Position numbers and translations under genes: made by a program | Shown here: positions 8,584 to 18,751 of the stretch, in pieces | Layout: the number at the start of each line of letters is the position of its first letter | Numbering within the stretch: position 1 is the stretch's first letter | Assembly: GCF_000613125.1 (NCBI RefSeq) | Contig: NZ_HG964497.1 | Coordinates: 3,960,372 to 4,024,371 of the forward strand | DNA from: Bacillus sp. EB01 | GTDB taxonomy: Bacteria > Bacillota > Bacilli > Bacillales > Cytobacillaceae | Reading direction: 5' to 3' | DNA length: 64,000 nt | Notes under the pieces: model-generated | What the model saw: the letters and a program-made list of their open reading frames with translations, nothing else | Told to the model about the DNA's origin: nothing | Database searches by the model: none

Positions 8584-9861
8584 TCAGGACTCCTCCTTTC
8601 CAGTCAGGAAGTATATTGTATCAAGGTCAATTTTCTGGGCAATTGCGACAATTTCTTCCCGGGTTGTCTCATTCATTCCGGCAATCCATTCGTCAAGTGT
8701 TAGATTGACACCCGCGACAACATTGTGATAGAGGATTTCGACGATCCCTCTATTTGTATCAATTGTTTCCAAAAGCTGATTGACGATGACAGCCTTAGTT
8801 TGTTCGAGTTCAGCATCAGTGAAATTACCTTTTTTCATTTCATCCATCTGCTCTTTAATAATCCCGACGGCTTGATCAAAGTTTTTAAGGTCAATACCTG
8901 ACATGACCATCATAAGGCCTTTATGGCTTTCAAGCCGGCTCGCCGCGTAATAGGCAAGGCTTGCTTTTTCACGTACATTGATAAACAGCTTTGAGTGTGA
9001 GAAGCCTCCGTAAATTCCGTTAAAAACCTGGAGGGCATAATAGTCCTTATCGCCATAGAATGTTTTTGTTCTGTAGCCTATGTTTAGTTTACCCTGCTTG
9101 ACATCCTGAACTTCTTTGATGACCTGCTCAGCTTCCTTTTGAGCATACGATTTATCATTTAGTTCCTTTGGGTTTCTAGCCTTAAATGTGAAGAGTTCAC
9201 CGGCCAGTGACTGTACTTCCTCTTCATCAACATCGCCTACTACATATAGATCCAGCTCATCTTCCTCAAGCGCCCGCTGGTACTGGGTATACAAGCTTTG
9301 GGGCGTAATCTTATCAACATCCTCCAACTTTCCATTGACATTTACAGCATAGGCTTCGCCCTTGCACATTTCCTCAATTAACCTAAGGCTGGAATAGCGC
9401 ATCTTGTCGTCAAATGCAGATTGAATCCTTTGTTTATGGGTGCGCTTTTCTTTATCGACGGTGGAAGCATTGAACCCATTTTCATCAACAAGTGGATTGA
9501 GGAGGATTTCTTTAAGGAATTCAAACCCCTTCCTCAAAAGTGGTGATGAATCGGCAAGAAACTTTTCGTTTGCAATTTCAATAAAAAAAGAGATGATATG
9601 ATAATTTCCCTTTTTCGCTAAATCCACATAAAAAACAGCACCATACAGCTCATCGAGATAAGACCTTAACTTTATCGTTGTCGGAAAACGTTCGGAAGAG
9701 CTTTGCAGAACATATGGAATCAATGCCCTCGCTGTTGCATCCTCCGCGCTTAAAGGTGCTTTCATCTTAAAGACAATTGCATTAGTTTTGTATTTGCCTG
9801 TTTTGGCAATATGCAGGTTATACCCCTTCATAGAGATCGTTGTTTCTGATAAGACTGCCAT
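8584..9861 (-). CDS. ymfF: M16-like protein YmfF, inactive partner
   Basis: A 425-residue homologue of YmfH with the M16 fold but no HxxEH motif. The equivalent region near residue 50 reads LIPYVLQSSSERFPT, so metal-dependent catalysis is not expected. Such inactive paralogues pair with an active subunit, here the coupled gene ymfH. The ATG follows GAAGGAGGAT. The upstream intergenic region separates it from the nup transporter terminator, so ymfF-ymfH form their own unit. Confidence 0.92.
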   Translation of the reverse strand: MAVLSETTISMKGYNLHIAKTGKYKTNAIVFKMKAPLSAEDATARALIPYVLQSSSERFPTTIKLRSYLDELYGAVFYVDLAKKGNYHIISFFIEIANEKFLADSSPLLRKGFEFLKEILLNPLVDENGFNASTVDKEKRTHKQRIQSAFDDKMRYSSLRLIEEMCKGEAYAVNVNGKLEDVDKITPQSLYTQYQRALEEDELDLYVVGDVDEEEVQSLAGELFTFKARNPKELNDKSYAQKEAEQVIKEVQDVKQGKLNIGYRTKTFYGDKDYYALQVFNGIYGGFSHSKLFINVREKASLAYYAASRLESHKGLMMVMSGIDLKNFDQAVGIIKEQMDEMKKGNFTDAELEQTKAVIVNQLLETIDTNRGIVEILYHNVVAGVNLTLDEWIAGMNETTREEIVAIAQKIDLDTIYFLTGKEES

Positions 9862-9992
9862 TAAAATCCTCCTTCACAAAGAATCAACACGTATATCCGT
9901 TAACATATAGTATTTATTTTTTTCCTGGTAATTATAATATATTCTATCTATAATTTGTCAGCCTAACAAATTTAATGAATTTATCCGGATAT

Positions 9993-10021
9993 AAAAAAAC
10001 CTTCTGCTTTATCGCAGAAGG
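9993..10021 (-). terminator. Intrinsic terminator of the nup operon
   Basis: CCTTCTGC and GCAGAAGG (10000-10021) form a perfect 8-bp stem followed by seven T residues on the minus strand, just beyond nupQ. Confidence 0.92.
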
Positions 10022-10036
10022 TCTTTTATGTTATCA

Positions 10037-10990
10037 TTACCTTTTTCCAGAATCGAATGGTTCTCCCGCTGCCTTTGGTGCCTGGGACGATTTCGAGAAT
10101 AGTACCAGTGCAATCAAAGTTACCACATAAGGGAAAATTTTCAACAGGATTGGCGGAATAACAGACAGTTCAGGAATTACCTGTGATACGTTGGCAATTG
10201 TACTCGCAAAACCGAAGAAAAATGCGGCAGCTAGTACACCAAATGGGCGCCATTGTCCGAAAATAAGTGCTGCAAGGGCAAGGAAGCCCAGACCTGAAAC
10301 GGTTCCAGTAAATTCCCCAGCATATGTCAGGGTAATTAATGCTCCACCAAGTCCTCCGAATGCACCAGAGATTAAGACACCGCTGTAGCGGATTCGTCTT
10401 ACATTGACACCAGCTGCTTCAGCTGCCTGTGGAAATTCCCCACAAGAGCGGAGTCGAAGGCCGAACTTTGTTTTATATAGGATAAACCAGCTAACAACAA
10501 GAACAAGGAGTATAAACCAGGTAGTTGAATAGGTTTTTGTGAAAAACAAATCGCCAATGATTGGAATGTCAGATAAAAATGGTACATTGGATGGTGCAAA
10601 ACTACTTGGTATACGGATATTACCGCTGCCTGTAATATTTCTAGCCAAAAAGATTGTCAAGGCTGTCGCTATCAGGTTAATTGCTGTACCGCTAATGATT
10701 TGGTTTGCGTTCAAGTTAATGCTTGCGAAAGCGTGAAGCAATGAAACTAGCATTCCAACCGCGACAGCTGCAAACAATCCAATGCTAAGGACGAGCGAAT
10801 TGTTGCTAATCGAATCGTTCAGAAAATAAACAGTCAAGGCGCTTGCAAATGCACCAAAGACCATCAGCCCTTCAAGTGCGATGTTAACAACGCCGCTTCG
10901 TTCACTAAAAAGGCCGCCGAGGGCAGTGATGAGAAGAGGCATTGTAAATACTATCGCATAAGGAAAAATCTGCTCAATGATTGTCCACAT
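10037..10990 (-). CDS. nupQ: Nucleoside ABC transporter permease (YufQ/NupQ type)
   Basis: One of two membrane permeases of a BMP-type nucleoside importer. About 317 residues with eight or more hydrophobic segments, and the family signature GGLFSERSGVVNIALEGLMV near residue 25. The reading frame extends 11 codons further upstream, but the ATG at 10990 (MWTIIEQIF) has AAAGGGGAG at the right distance and directly follows the nupP stop, so I use it. It is the last gene of the operon, followed by a strong terminator. Confidence 0.93.
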   Translation of the reverse strand: MWTIIEQIFPYAIVFTMPLLITALGGLFSERSGVVNIALEGLMVFGAFASALTVYFLNDSISNNSLVLSIGLFAAVAVGMLVSLLHAFASINLNANQIISGTAINLIATALTIFLARNITGSGNIRIPSSFAPSNVPFLSDIPIIGDLFFTKTYSTTWFILLVLVVSWFILYKTKFGLRLRSCGEFPQAAEAAGVNVRRIRYSGVLISGAFGGLGGALITLTYAGEFTGTVSGLGFLALAALIFGQWRPFGVLAAAFFFGFASTIANVSQVIPELSVIPPILLKIFPYVVTLIALVLFSKSSQAPKAAGEPFDSGKR

Positions 10991-10991
10991 A

Positions 10992-12071
10992 TTATAGCTC
11001 CCCTTTCCCTGGTGCAGGAGCATCCATTGCTTTTTTATTGTTCTTCGATTTCATAAATTTATTGACCAAACGCTCAATTAAGATACTTGTTGCTGCAAAG
11101 TAAATAATGATCGCGATAATCGTATTTGCCAATTCAGGAGGAATTTCAGTCATTGCATTCATGAAGCCTGTACCTGAATAAAGAATTCCAAAGAATAAGG
11201 CTGCGAAGAACACACCGATCGGATTGTTGTTTGCCAATAGAGCAACAGCAATTCCATCCGGGCCTTGAGCTGGGAGAACACCAATCTGCATGCTGGACGC
11301 ATTCCCAGTGTATAATGCGACACCGCCAAGGCCTGCAAGGGCACCGGCAATCAGCATGGATAGAATGATATTGCGGTTTACTTTCATACCGGAATATTCC
11401 GCTGCAAACCGGTTAAAGCCTACAGCTTTCAATTCAAAACCCAATGTTGTTTTTTCGATAATGAACCACATAATGATAACCATTAAGATACCGATGAAAA
11501 GTCCAAGGTTGATATAAGAGCCCTGGAATATTTCTGTTAAAAATGAAGACTTTAAAGTTGCGGCTTCAGGCAGCTTTCTGGACTCAGTCTCCAGAAATTC
11601 CCCTTTGAAATATGCTGGTACTGTATAGTAAACAGTCCAGTAAGCTACCCAGTTCATCATAATTGTTGAAACAACTTCGTGTACATTGAATTTTGCCTTC
11701 AACAAGCCAGGGATGAATGCCCATACAGCCCCGCCAATCATACCAGCCACAATCATAACTAGAAGAAGAATTGGCCTTGAGAAGTCATATGTCAGACCTA
11801 TTGCAGTGGCACAAAGTCCCCCAATTAGCATCTGGCCAGATGCACCGATGTTAAAAAGTCCGGTCCTGAATGCAAACGCAACCGAAAGACCCGTAAAAAT
11901 CAACGGTGTCGCAGTAGCCAGTGTATCACCAATACGTGAAATATTTTTAAGAGCCCCCTGGAACAAATATGCATATCCTTCAATTGGATTGGAACCGATG
12001 AAAAGCATCAGGATTCCGCCCGCGATTAGTCCCAGAATAATGGCTATTAATGAAACGATGGTATTTCTCAT
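10992..12071 (-). CDS. nupP: Nucleoside ABC transporter permease (YufP/NupP type)
   Basis: The second permease, 359 residues, with about nine hydrophobic segments and the BPD_transp_2-type motif FRTGLFNIGASGQMLIG near residue 70. Its start overlaps the end of nupO by four bases (ATGA), and nupQ starts immediately after its stop, so all three are translationally coupled. It probably forms the heterodimeric channel with NupQ. Confidence 0.93.
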   Translation of the reverse strand: MRNTIVSLIAIILGLIAGGILMLFIGSNPIEGYAYLFQGALKNISRIGDTLATATPLIFTGLSVAFAFRTGLFNIGASGQMLIGGLCATAIGLTYDFSRPILLLVMIVAGMIGGAVWAFIPGLLKAKFNVHEVVSTIMMNWVAYWTVYYTVPAYFKGEFLETESRKLPEAATLKSSFLTEIFQGSYINLGLFIGILMVIIMWFIIEKTTLGFELKAVGFNRFAAEYSGMKVNRNIILSMLIAGALAGLGGVALYTGNASSMQIGVLPAQGPDGIAVALLANNNPIGVFFAALFFGILYSGTGFMNAMTEIPPELANTIIAIIIYFAATSILIERLVNKFMKSKNNKKAMDAPAPGKGEL

Positions 12072-13591
12072 ATGTTTCTCTCCTTATTTACCCCTGCCAT
12101 CATTAGGCCAACTTCATTTTCATCGGTTTCAGAACCTTTTACAATACCGATCAAGTCTCCATTGTTAACAATTGCAATTCGGTCGGAAAGTTTCAACACT
12201 TCATCAAGCTCAAGAGAAACTAGCAGTACTGCATTGCCTTTGTCCCTATGTTCAATGAGGCGTTTGTGGATGTATTCGATAGATCCAACATCAAGGCCGC
12301 GTGTGGGCTGTACAGCGATTAGAAGCTTTGGATCTAATTCAATTTCCCTGCCGATTATTGCCTTCTGCTGATTACCCCCGGAAAGTGTACGAGCTCTTGA
12401 CCCGGCACCTTCCCCGGAGCGCACATCAAAATTCTCAATGATTGTCTCGGCATATTTGCGCATTTCGGATTCGTTCAACAAACCATGTTTTGCAAATGGC
12501 TGCTTATAATAGATTTCTAGAACCATATTTGACTGAAGAGTATAGTCAAGAACAAGACCTCTCTTCTGTCTGTCTTCAGGAATATGGCCAATTCCAGATT
12601 CGATTCTTTCCCGGATTGGAACGTTTGTGATTTCCTTACCGAGCAATTCGACCTTCCCGGATTCAGCTTTCCTGAGACCTGTAATCGCTTCGACAAGCTC
12701 GGTCTGTCCGTTACCTTCGACTCCGGCAATCCCGACAATTTCTCCCGCTTTTACTTCAAGGGAGAAATTCTTTAAGCCCAGTACTTTTCTGTTGCTATTG
12801 ACTGAAAGATCTTCGACTTTTAAAACAACCTCGCCTGGCTTGCTTTCTGCTTTATCAACTGCAAAGGATACATGGCGTCCTACCATCATTTCAGCAAGGC
12901 TTTCTTCGCTTGCTTCGGCTACATTTACAGTGCCAATGCCTTTTCCTCTGCGGATAACGGTACAACGGTCTGCAACTGCCTTAATTTCTTTCAGCTTATG
13001 AGTGATGATAATGATAGATTTATCTTCTTTAATAAGGTTCCGCATAATCTTCATCAATTCATCAATTTCAGCTGGTGTCAAAACAGCTGTAGGTTCATCA
13101 AAAATCAGAACTTCTGCTTCACGGTAGAGCATTTTCATGATTTCGACCCGCTGCTGCATACCTACGGAAATATCCTCAATTTTTGCATGAGGATCAACAT
13201 TCAAACCATACTGTTTTGATAACTCTTCTATTCTTTTTGCAGCTCGGTCAACGTCCAAGACTAAACCTTTTAATGGCTCGCTGCCAAGAATAATGTTTTC
13301 AGTAACAGTAAAATTATCAACAAGCTTAAAATGCTGATGAACCATTCCAATGCCTAAACGATTTGCAACATTGGGATTAGTAATCTTAACTTCTTTGCCG
13401 CGGACTTTGATTGTCCCCTTTTCTGGCTGATACATTCCGAAAAGCACGCCCATAAGTGTTGACTTACCCGCCCCGTTTTCACCAAGCAGAGCATGAATTT
13501 CCCCCTGCTTTAAGGTCAGAGTAATATTGTCATTGGCTACTATTCCGGGAAATTCCTTACGGATATCCAGCATCTCAACTACATAGCTCAT
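12068..13591 (-). CDS. nupO: Nucleoside ABC transporter ATPase with two ABC domains (YufO/NupO type)
   Basis: The energy-coupling subunit, 507 residues from the chosen start, with two fused ABC domains as in sugar/nucleoside importers. The first Walker A is GENGAGKS (37-44). The second domain has the usual degenerate form GVEGNGQT and the signature LSGGNQQK. An upstream extension of 25 codons is open, but the ATG at 13591 (MSYVVEMLDI) has AAAGGTGG in place and matches family length. nupN is 160 bp upstream with a terminator between them. Confidence 0.94.
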   Translation of the reverse strand: MSYVVEMLDIRKEFPGIVANDNITLTLKQGEIHALLGENGAGKSTLMGVLFGMYQPEKGTIKVRGKEVKITNPNVANRLGIGMVHQHFKLVDNFTVTENIILGSEPLKGLVLDVDRAAKRIEELSKQYGLNVDPHAKIEDISVGMQQRVEIMKMLYREAEVLIFDEPTAVLTPAEIDELMKIMRNLIKEDKSIIIITHKLKEIKAVADRCTVIRRGKGIGTVNVAEASEESLAEMMVGRHVSFAVDKAESKPGEVVLKVEDLSVNSNRKVLGLKNFSLEVKAGEIVGIAGVEGNGQTELVEAITGLRKAESGKVELLGKEITNVPIRERIESGIGHIPEDRQKRGLVLDYTLQSNMVLEIYYKQPFAKHGLLNESEMRKYAETIIENFDVRSGEGAGSRARTLSGGNQQKAIIGREIELDPKLLIAVQPTRGLDVGSIEYIHKRLIEHRDKGNAVLLVSLELDEVLKLSDRIAIVNNGDLIGIVKGSETDENEVGLMMAGVNKERNI

Positions 13592-13634
13592 AGTAACACC
13601 CACCTTTATTGGAAACTTTTGTTCCTTTATTGCT

Positions 13635-13656
13635 ATAGGGCAAGCCCTATTTTTTT
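13635..13656 (+). terminator. Terminator-like hairpin facing against the operon
   Basis: On the plus strand ATAGGG-caag-CCCTAT is followed by seven T residues. There is no plus-strand gene upstream, only the antisense strand of nupO. On the minus strand the T-tract would precede the hairpin, so it is not a terminator for nupN. Confidence 0.55.
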
Positions 13657-13710
13657 CGGTTATCATAAAACTTTAAAAGCTTTTCATTTGGTTTTTAACC
13701 TCTAAGAAAC

Positions 13711-13735
13711 AAAAGAGACGGAACTTGCCCGTCTC
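13711..13735 (-). terminator. Intrinsic terminator between nupN and nupO
   Basis: GAGACGG and CCGTCTC form a 7-bp stem followed by TTTTG on the minus strand, 16 bp after the nupN stop. It probably lets the binding protein be made in excess over the membrane subunits, by partial termination. Confidence 0.8.
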
Positions 13736-13750
13736 ATTTGCATTTGTCAT

Positions 13751-14842
13751 TTACTTAATTAAAGAGCCTTGCTCAGCAGCTACTTTGATTTCACCAGCTT
13801 TAATTTTTTCGTAAACTTCTTTAACCTTAGCTTTAGTATCATCGTTTAGGTTAGGATTTTCTTCAGGAAGTCCAACACCATCGTTTTTCACATCAAAAGT
13901 AAGAGTCTCCCCACCTTTGAATTTGCCATCGATTTGGTCTTTTATCATATCAAGTGCAACTTGGTCAAGCTTTTTCATAGCGGAAGTAAGAATAATAGAT
14001 TTATCTCCATCGTACTTGCCATCGTCAAACTGGTCTGAGTCAACACCGATAATCCAAACTTCTTCCCCGCCTTTAGCGCGAGTCTTAGCTTCGTTAATCG
14101 CACCGACACCAACACCGCCAGCTGCTGTGAAGATAGCTTTAACGCCGCGGTCATACATTTGGGCAGCAATTTGCTGGCCAGCAGCTACGTTATCGAAAGA
14201 ACCTTGATATAGGACGTTTTCAGGCTTGATTGTGATCTTTGTGCCCAGTGTATCATTTGCATACTTAACACCTTGCTGGAAGCCCCAGTTGAATTTCTGT
14301 ACAGCAGGAATTTCCATACCGCCGATGAAACCAACATCGCCATCTTTAAGCTGGTTTGCAGCCGCTACACCAGCAAGGAAGCCTGCCTCATGCTCAGCAA
14401 AAAATACAGCAACTGTGTTTTTAGCAACTACAGGCTTAAAGTCGCCTGAATGCGGGTTTCCGTCAAGAATGACAAATTGTGCATCTTTATATTTTTCCTG
14501 CGCCTGGAAAACAGCAGTTTCAAATTTAAAACCAGGAGTTACAATAAATTTGTATCCAGCATCATAAAGGTTACCCATTTCTTTCAGGTACTCAGCTTCA
14601 GTTGTTCCAGCTGGCTTCAGGTATTTTGTCTGAACGCCGAACTGTTTTTCTGCTTCTTTGATACCTTCCCATGTACCCTGGTTGAATGATTTATCATCGA
14701 TTGTACCAGCATCAGTTACCATACCGACTTTTAAGTCATTTTTCTTAGTGCCGCCAGTGCTTTCATCCGAACCGCAAGCAGCCAACAGCATGCTAGCAGA
14801 TAACAGCAACGACATAGCCAAACCAAATTTACGCTTTTTCAA
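13751..14842 (-). CDS. nupN: BMP-family nucleoside-binding lipoprotein (YufN/NupN type)
   Basis: The extracellular substrate-binding lipoprotein of the importer, 363 residues. It has an N-terminal lysine-rich signal peptide with lipobox LAAC (Cys23), then the BMP fold (KVGMVTDAGTIDDKSFNQGTWEG split over residues 39-61, GVDSDQFDDGKY). B. subtilis NupN binds guanosine; the ligand here is inferred to be a purine nucleoside. The ATG follows TAGGGGGTTC. ymfC, a GntR regulator, lies 63 bp upstream with no terminator between. Confidence 0.92.
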   Translation of the reverse strand: MKKRKFGLAMSLLLSASMLLAACGSDESTGGTKKNDLKVGMVTDAGTIDDKSFNQGTWEGIKEAEKQFGVQTKYLKPAGTTEAEYLKEMGNLYDAGYKFIVTPGFKFETAVFQAQEKYKDAQFVILDGNPHSGDFKPVVAKNTVAVFFAEHEAGFLAGVAAANQLKDGDVGFIGGMEIPAVQKFNWGFQQGVKYANDTLGTKITIKPENVLYQGSFDNVAAGQQIAAQMYDRGVKAIFTAAGGVGVGAINEAKTRAKGGEEVWIIGVDSDQFDDGKYDGDKSIILTSAMKKLDQVALDMIKDQIDGKFKGGETLTFDVKNDGVGLPEENPNLNDDTKAKVKEVYEKIKAGEIKVAAEQGSLIK

Positions 14843-14905
14843 GGTATGAACCCCCTATAGATTTTGTGATTTAGCAGGAATGTGAAACTTGCAACTTGCC
14901 CAGGA

Positions 14906-15631
14906 TTAAAATCTTTTTCTTAAGACTTTGAAGCTGAACTTGTCTGCTTTGAAATAATTCACCGAATAGAGTACTGGTTCATCCGCCTCATCGAAATGCA
15001 TCTGTTTTAGAACGAACAGTGCAGTTTCAGGTTCACATTCAAGGATGGGAGAAATTTTATCGTGGTACCCTAATGGTTCGATCTGGGCAACCGCGTATGT
15101 AATTCTCCGGCCCGCTTCATTCTCCAATATTGAGAAAAGCGATTCCTCTTTATGCGAGAAAGCTTCTGGCAGAATGCGCTCCGGAACTTTGTCTATACAA
15201 TAGACAACTGGTTCACCGTTTGCGGTTCTTACCCTCTCAGTCACGACGATTTCTTCCTCCTGGTTAAATGAAAAACGGCGAACATCTTCCTCTCCTGGCA
15301 TCTGAGTCGACGAGCTCAAGAAAATTGTTCCTGGTTTCATGCCTGCCTGCAGAATCATATCTGTTACCGAGCTGAGCTGCTCGATACCGGAACTAAACAG
15401 GGGTTTTGCATTAACAAACGTTCCGACACCATGCCGGCGAATGATAACGTTTTCTTCTTCGAGTATACGCAAAGCTTCCCGAAGAGTTGCCCTGCTGACT
15501 CCCAGATGTTTAGCAAGATCAAATTCTGAAGGAAGCTTCTGCCTCTCTTTATATATACCTTCTTCAATATCTTGCTTTAACCGGTCAATTACTTGTAAAT
15601 ACAAGTGACGGTTATCTGCCTTAATTGACAT
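14906..15631 (-). CDS. ymfC: GntR/HutC-family transcription regulator YmfC
   Basis: A 241-residue regulator with an N-terminal winged helix-turn-helix (about residues 10-75: [20 protein letters not shown]) and a C-terminal UTRA ligand-binding domain (about 95-235). It directly precedes the nup importer, with no terminator between, so control of nucleoside uptake is a reasonable inference. A perfect palindrome overlapping its own promoter region suggests autoregulation. The effector is unknown. Confidence 0.9.
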   Translation of the reverse strand: MSIKADNRHLYLQVIDRLKQDIEEGIYKERQKLPSEFDLAKHLGVSRATLREALRILEEENVIIRRHGVGTFVNAKPLFSSGIEQLSSVTDMILQAGMKPGTIFLSSSTQMPGEEDVRRFSFNQEEEIVVTERVRTANGEPVVYCIDKVPERILPEAFSHKEESLFSILENEAGRRITYAVAQIEPLGYHDKISPILECEPETALFVLKQMHFDEADEPVLYSVNYFKADKFSFKVLRKRF

Positions 15632-15657
15632 GCATGTACCTCCAGTTTTTTCCTAAG

Positions 15658-15675
15658 ACATCAGACATCTGATGT
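15658..15675 (-). promoter_or_regulatory. Palindromic operator candidate upstream of ymfC
   Basis: ACATCAGA-CA-TCTGATGT is an 8+8 bp perfect palindrome, 26 bp upstream of the ymfC start. On the minus strand it overlaps a TATACA hexamer (15673-15678); a TTGTCG lies upstream at 15694-15699, but with short spacing (15 bp). Position and symmetry fit a GntR-dimer site. Confidence 0.6.
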
Positions 15676-15940
15676 ATAATCATTCCTACTAATCGACAAT
15701 ACTATAACACTTTTCGACTGATAAATAAATAGGAATTATGCATTTTTCAGAAAAACAAAACTGTTAAAATCCTTCAAATTTTTGTTGACATTTCAGGCTT
15801 TATCGGCATTTCAATTCTTTTATATCTGTTAAAGAATCCCATAGACTATGAATCTAATTTGGAAGAATTTGAATTATAAATAAGAGAATTGAATAAAATA
15901 TAGAATCACTTTGGGTTTTCAAATATAGGTAAATTTGTGT

Positions 15941-15968
15941 AAAAAAAGAGGCCTAAACAGGCCTCTTT
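15941..15968 (-). terminator. Intrinsic terminator of spoIIIE
   Basis: AGAGGCCT-gttt-AGGCCTCT followed by seven T residues on the minus strand, about 60 bp beyond the spoIIIE stop. The stretch from here up to the ymfC promoter (15969 is inside the stem flank; 15700-15940 on the far side) holds no gene that I can see. Confidence 0.93.
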
Positions 15969-16028
15969 CTTTCAGAGTTAAAAACAAATTATTCAATGGA
16001 ATTCCTGTGAAATTTTTTAAATTTAATC

Positions 16029-18377
16029 TTATGCACCTGATTCCTCTTGATGCTTCGCTACTAGTACATTACGCGGCTTACTTCCTTCGTATGGGCCGAC
16101 TACCCCTCTCGCTTCCATTTCATCAATCAGCCGGGCAGCTCTTGTATAGCCGATTCTAAACCTTCGCTGAAGCATTGAAACAGAAGCAGTCTGCATTTCG
16201 ACAATCAGCTCAACCGCGTCATTATATAAATCGTCTTCAACCTCACCAACTGTTTCCTGAACCTCATCTGGTATCATTTCTTCCTGATACTGCGCTTTTT
16301 GCTGAGAGATAACAAATTCAACCGTTTCTTCGACCTCTTCATCAGATAAGAACGCGCCCTGTACCCTAATCGGCTTGGATGCTCCAACTGGCAGGAATAA
16401 CATATCACCTCTGCCAAGAAGTTTCTCGGCCCCACCCATGTCCAGAATGGTCCTTGAATCAGTCATACTTGAAACAGCAAAAGCAATCCGGGATGGAATA
16501 TTTGCCTTGATAACCCCTGTGATGACATCAACGGATGGACGCTGAGTAGCTATGATAAGGTGTATACCTGCCGCCCTTGCCATCTGGGCCAGACGGGTAA
16601 TCGAATCTTCTACATCGGAGGAAGCTACCATCATCAAATCCGCCAACTCATCAACGATGACGACAATATATGGAAGCAATGGCTGTTTGTCTTCCTCTTC
16701 CGCATTGTGGCGCTTAACATGATCATTATAACCCTCGATATTCCTCGTGCCAGTGTGTGAAAAAAGCTCATACCTTCTTTCCATTTCATTTACAACTTTT
16801 TTCAGCGCCTGGGATGCTTTCTTTGGCTCGGTAACGACAGGTGCCAGCAAATGAGGAACTCCGTTATAAACGTTTAGTTCAACCATTTTCGGGTCAATCA
16901 TCATCATTTTGACTTCATGCGGTTTGGCCCTCATTAAGATGCTGGTTATGATCCCATTAATACAAACACTCTTTCCACTTCCTGTTGCCCCAGCAACCAG
17001 CAGATGCGGCATTTTATTCAATTCTGCAAGAACGGCCTCTCCAGTAATATCTCTGCCAAGCCCAATAAGCAGCTTGGATTCCGGGCGGTCGTTCTTTGAA
17101 GATTCCAGGACCTCCCTAAGAGAAACGACGGCAACCTCCGAATTCGGCACTTCAATTCCGATAGCGGATTTGCCAGGAATCGGAGCTTCAATCCGGATAT
17201 CTTTAGCAGCCAGTGCAAGGGCAAGGTCGTCATTGAGGCTGACAATTTTACTAACCTTCACCCCTACATCCGGGTGGACCTCATATTTTGTAACAGCAGG
17301 CCCAAGATGGACCTGGGTAACCCTGGCTTTTACCCCAAAGCTATTAAATGTCCGTTCGAGCTTGGCTGCATTGGCATGGATTAATTCGTATTCGCCACTT
17401 TGGTCTGCCTTTTTAGGAAGCTTCAACAAAGATATAGGAGGTAATTCATATGCCGTATTTTCAACCTCGGTAAAGGTAATTGGAGGTGAAATTTCCTCTT
17501 CCTCGGACTGTGCTGGCTTCTCTTTTTGCCTGGAAGCAGAATGCGCAGCCTGGTTTTTTTCCGGTTCTCCATACGCCCTGTCCGCAAAGCTTGAGATGAT
17601 TGGTTCCGCAGCCGGCAATTCTTCGTCGGTTTCAGCAGTTGTATGAACCAACCCTGTTTCTCCTTGTTCTGCCTTTACCGGCACAACCTTCTTCTCTTTC
17701 TTTTTAGGCTGGGCTTTTTTGCTCTTTTTCTTATTTTCCCTCCATTCAGCTATATCTGACTTGAAGGCTTTCCATTGTACTGAGAAAAATTTCGTAAGAG
17801 TGGAGATCAGTTTTCCGATTGCATCTCCGAATGTTTTACCTGTAACTAAAATTAAACCAGCAGCGACCAAGAGGCCTGCAATTATTTTCGCACCAGTCTC
17901 ATCAAACAAATAATGAAGCATAGCGAAAAGCAGTGCGCCTACCATACCTCCTCCGAGGTCACCCGGTGTTGCTTCCCCTTTTACTTCCATGAAGAAAAGC
18001 TGCCATGTATTGGAGATGACGCTCGGATTCTCAAAAGCTCCATTTTTCGAAAGGAGATTGAAAAGTGTAACATGGCTTAGAATAAGCAATGCAGCTAATA
18101 TTGAGTAGGCACCGACTAGCCTGCCGTGAAAAAAGAAAGGAATCTGCCTCTTCCAAATCAGATAAATGCTTAAAATAAATAATCCGGCAAGGCCAGCCAT
18201 ATACCATTCCCCTAGCCAAAACCTGAAAAACAATACAATCGTTTTCCCAACTGCACCAAGTCCAGCCATGGATATAACAGACAATGCAAGGAGGATGAGT
18301 CCTGCAAGCTCATATTTTATTGTAGTTTTAATTGTACTTTCCCTGCTCCGGGATTGTCTTCGTTTCTTCTTGGCCAT
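16029..18377 (-). CDS. spoIIIE: DNA translocase SpoIIIE
   Basis: SpoIIIE pumps the forespore chromosome through the sporulation septum and also clears DNA from division septa. The 782-residue protein (B. subtilis about 789) has four N-terminal membrane segments (about residues 20-180), a charged Lys/Glu linker (about 200-300), the FtsK motor with Walker A GATGSGKS at 463-470, and a C-terminal gamma winged helix that reads SRS/KOPS sequences ([20 protein letters not shown]). It has its own promoter and terminator. ylzJ and tepA lie upstream as in B. subtilis. Confidence 0.97.
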   Translation of the reverse strand: MAKKKRRQSRSRESTIKTTIKYELAGLILLALSVISMAGLGAVGKTIVLFFRFWLGEWYMAGLAGLFILSIYLIWKRQIPFFFHGRLVGAYSILAALLILSHVTLFNLLSKNGAFENPSVISNTWQLFFMEVKGEATPGDLGGGMVGALLFAMLHYLFDETGAKIIAGLLVAAGLILVTGKTFGDAIGKLISTLTKFFSVQWKAFKSDIAEWRENKKKSKKAQPKKKEKKVVPVKAEQGETGLVHTTAETDEELPAAEPIISSFADRAYGEPEKNQAAHSASRQKEKPAQSEEEEISPPITFTEVENTAYELPPISLLKLPKKADQSGEYELIHANAAKLERTFNSFGVKARVTQVHLGPAVTKYEVHPDVGVKVSKIVSLNDDLALALAAKDIRIEAPIPGKSAIGIEVPNSEVAVVSLREVLESSKNDRPESKLLIGLGRDITGEAVLAELNKMPHLLVAGATGSGKSVCINGIITSILMRAKPHEVKMMMIDPKMVELNVYNGVPHLLAPVVTEPKKASQALKKVVNEMERRYELFSHTGTRNIEGYNDHVKRHNAEEEDKQPLLPYIVVIVDELADLMMVASSDVEDSITRLAQMARAAGIHLIIATQRPSVDVITGVIKANIPSRIAFAVSSMTDSRTILDMGGAEKLLGRGDMLFLPVGASKPIRVQGAFLSDEEVEETVEFVISQQKAQYQEEMIPDEVQETVGEVEDDLYNDAVELIVEMQTASVSMLQRRFRIGYTRAARLIDEMEARGVVGPYEGSKPRNVLVAKHQEESGA

Positions 18378-18395
18378 TCAGATCCACCTTATATA

Positions 18396-18423
18396 TGTAT
18401 AATCGTTTCGGTTTGGAGCGCAA
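18396..18423 (-). promoter_or_regulatory. Sigma-A promoter of spoIIIE
   Basis: On the minus strand TTGCGC (18418-18423), 16 bp, TATACA (18396-18401), followed directly by the AAGGTGG ribosome-binding site, which gives a very short leader. Confidence 0.6.
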
Positions 18424-18429
18424 ATAGAA

Positions 18430-18449
18430 TAAGCAGCCCACCGGCTGCT
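18430..18449 (-). terminator. Probable terminator of tepA-ylzJ
   Basis: AGCAGCC-ggtg-GGCTGCT stem with a mixed tail (TATTCTATTT) on the minus strand. The U-tract is poor, so efficiency is uncertain. Confidence 0.55.
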
Positions 18450-18547
18450 CTATTCTACGGGCAGGTGCAAAATGCAAATGCCTCTCTCCATTAAACCGTA
18501 TCCTGATTATATCATAAGCCGAGTCAGGTTTGGATAAGCCCTGAAAC

Positions 18548-18751
18548 CTAAAACGAAATTTTCGAGCCGGGGAGCAACCTTGTATCCAGGAAGTGCTCAG
18601 GATTAGTACTAAGCAGCCTGACTATTTTATAGCCCTCTCCTTCAGGTTCAACCTCCATCGGGACTCCCTGCCATTGAATCATCTGGCAAACTTGGGACTC
18701 GTACATTTGCGGAAAAATAAGTTCTTCTGGCATCATTGTATACAAAATCAT
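18548..18751 (-). CDS. ylzJ: Small protein YlzJ
   Basis: A 67-residue protein of the YlzJ-like family ([14 protein letters not shown]...), which is found almost always between tepA and spoIIIE. No function is known. The start overlaps the end of tepA by four bases, so it is translationally coupled and presumably works with or alongside TepA. No membrane segment is evident. Confidence 0.88.
   Translation of the reverse strand: MILYTMMPEELIFPQMYESQVCQMIQWQGVPMEVEPEGEGYKIVRLLSTNPEHFLDTRLLPGSKISF

Noticed and set aside
16909-17646. A 245-codon plus-strand frame opposite spoIIIE
   Set aside because: Antisense shadow of a well-supported gene, with a Ser/Leu/Arg-rich composition typical of such shadows.
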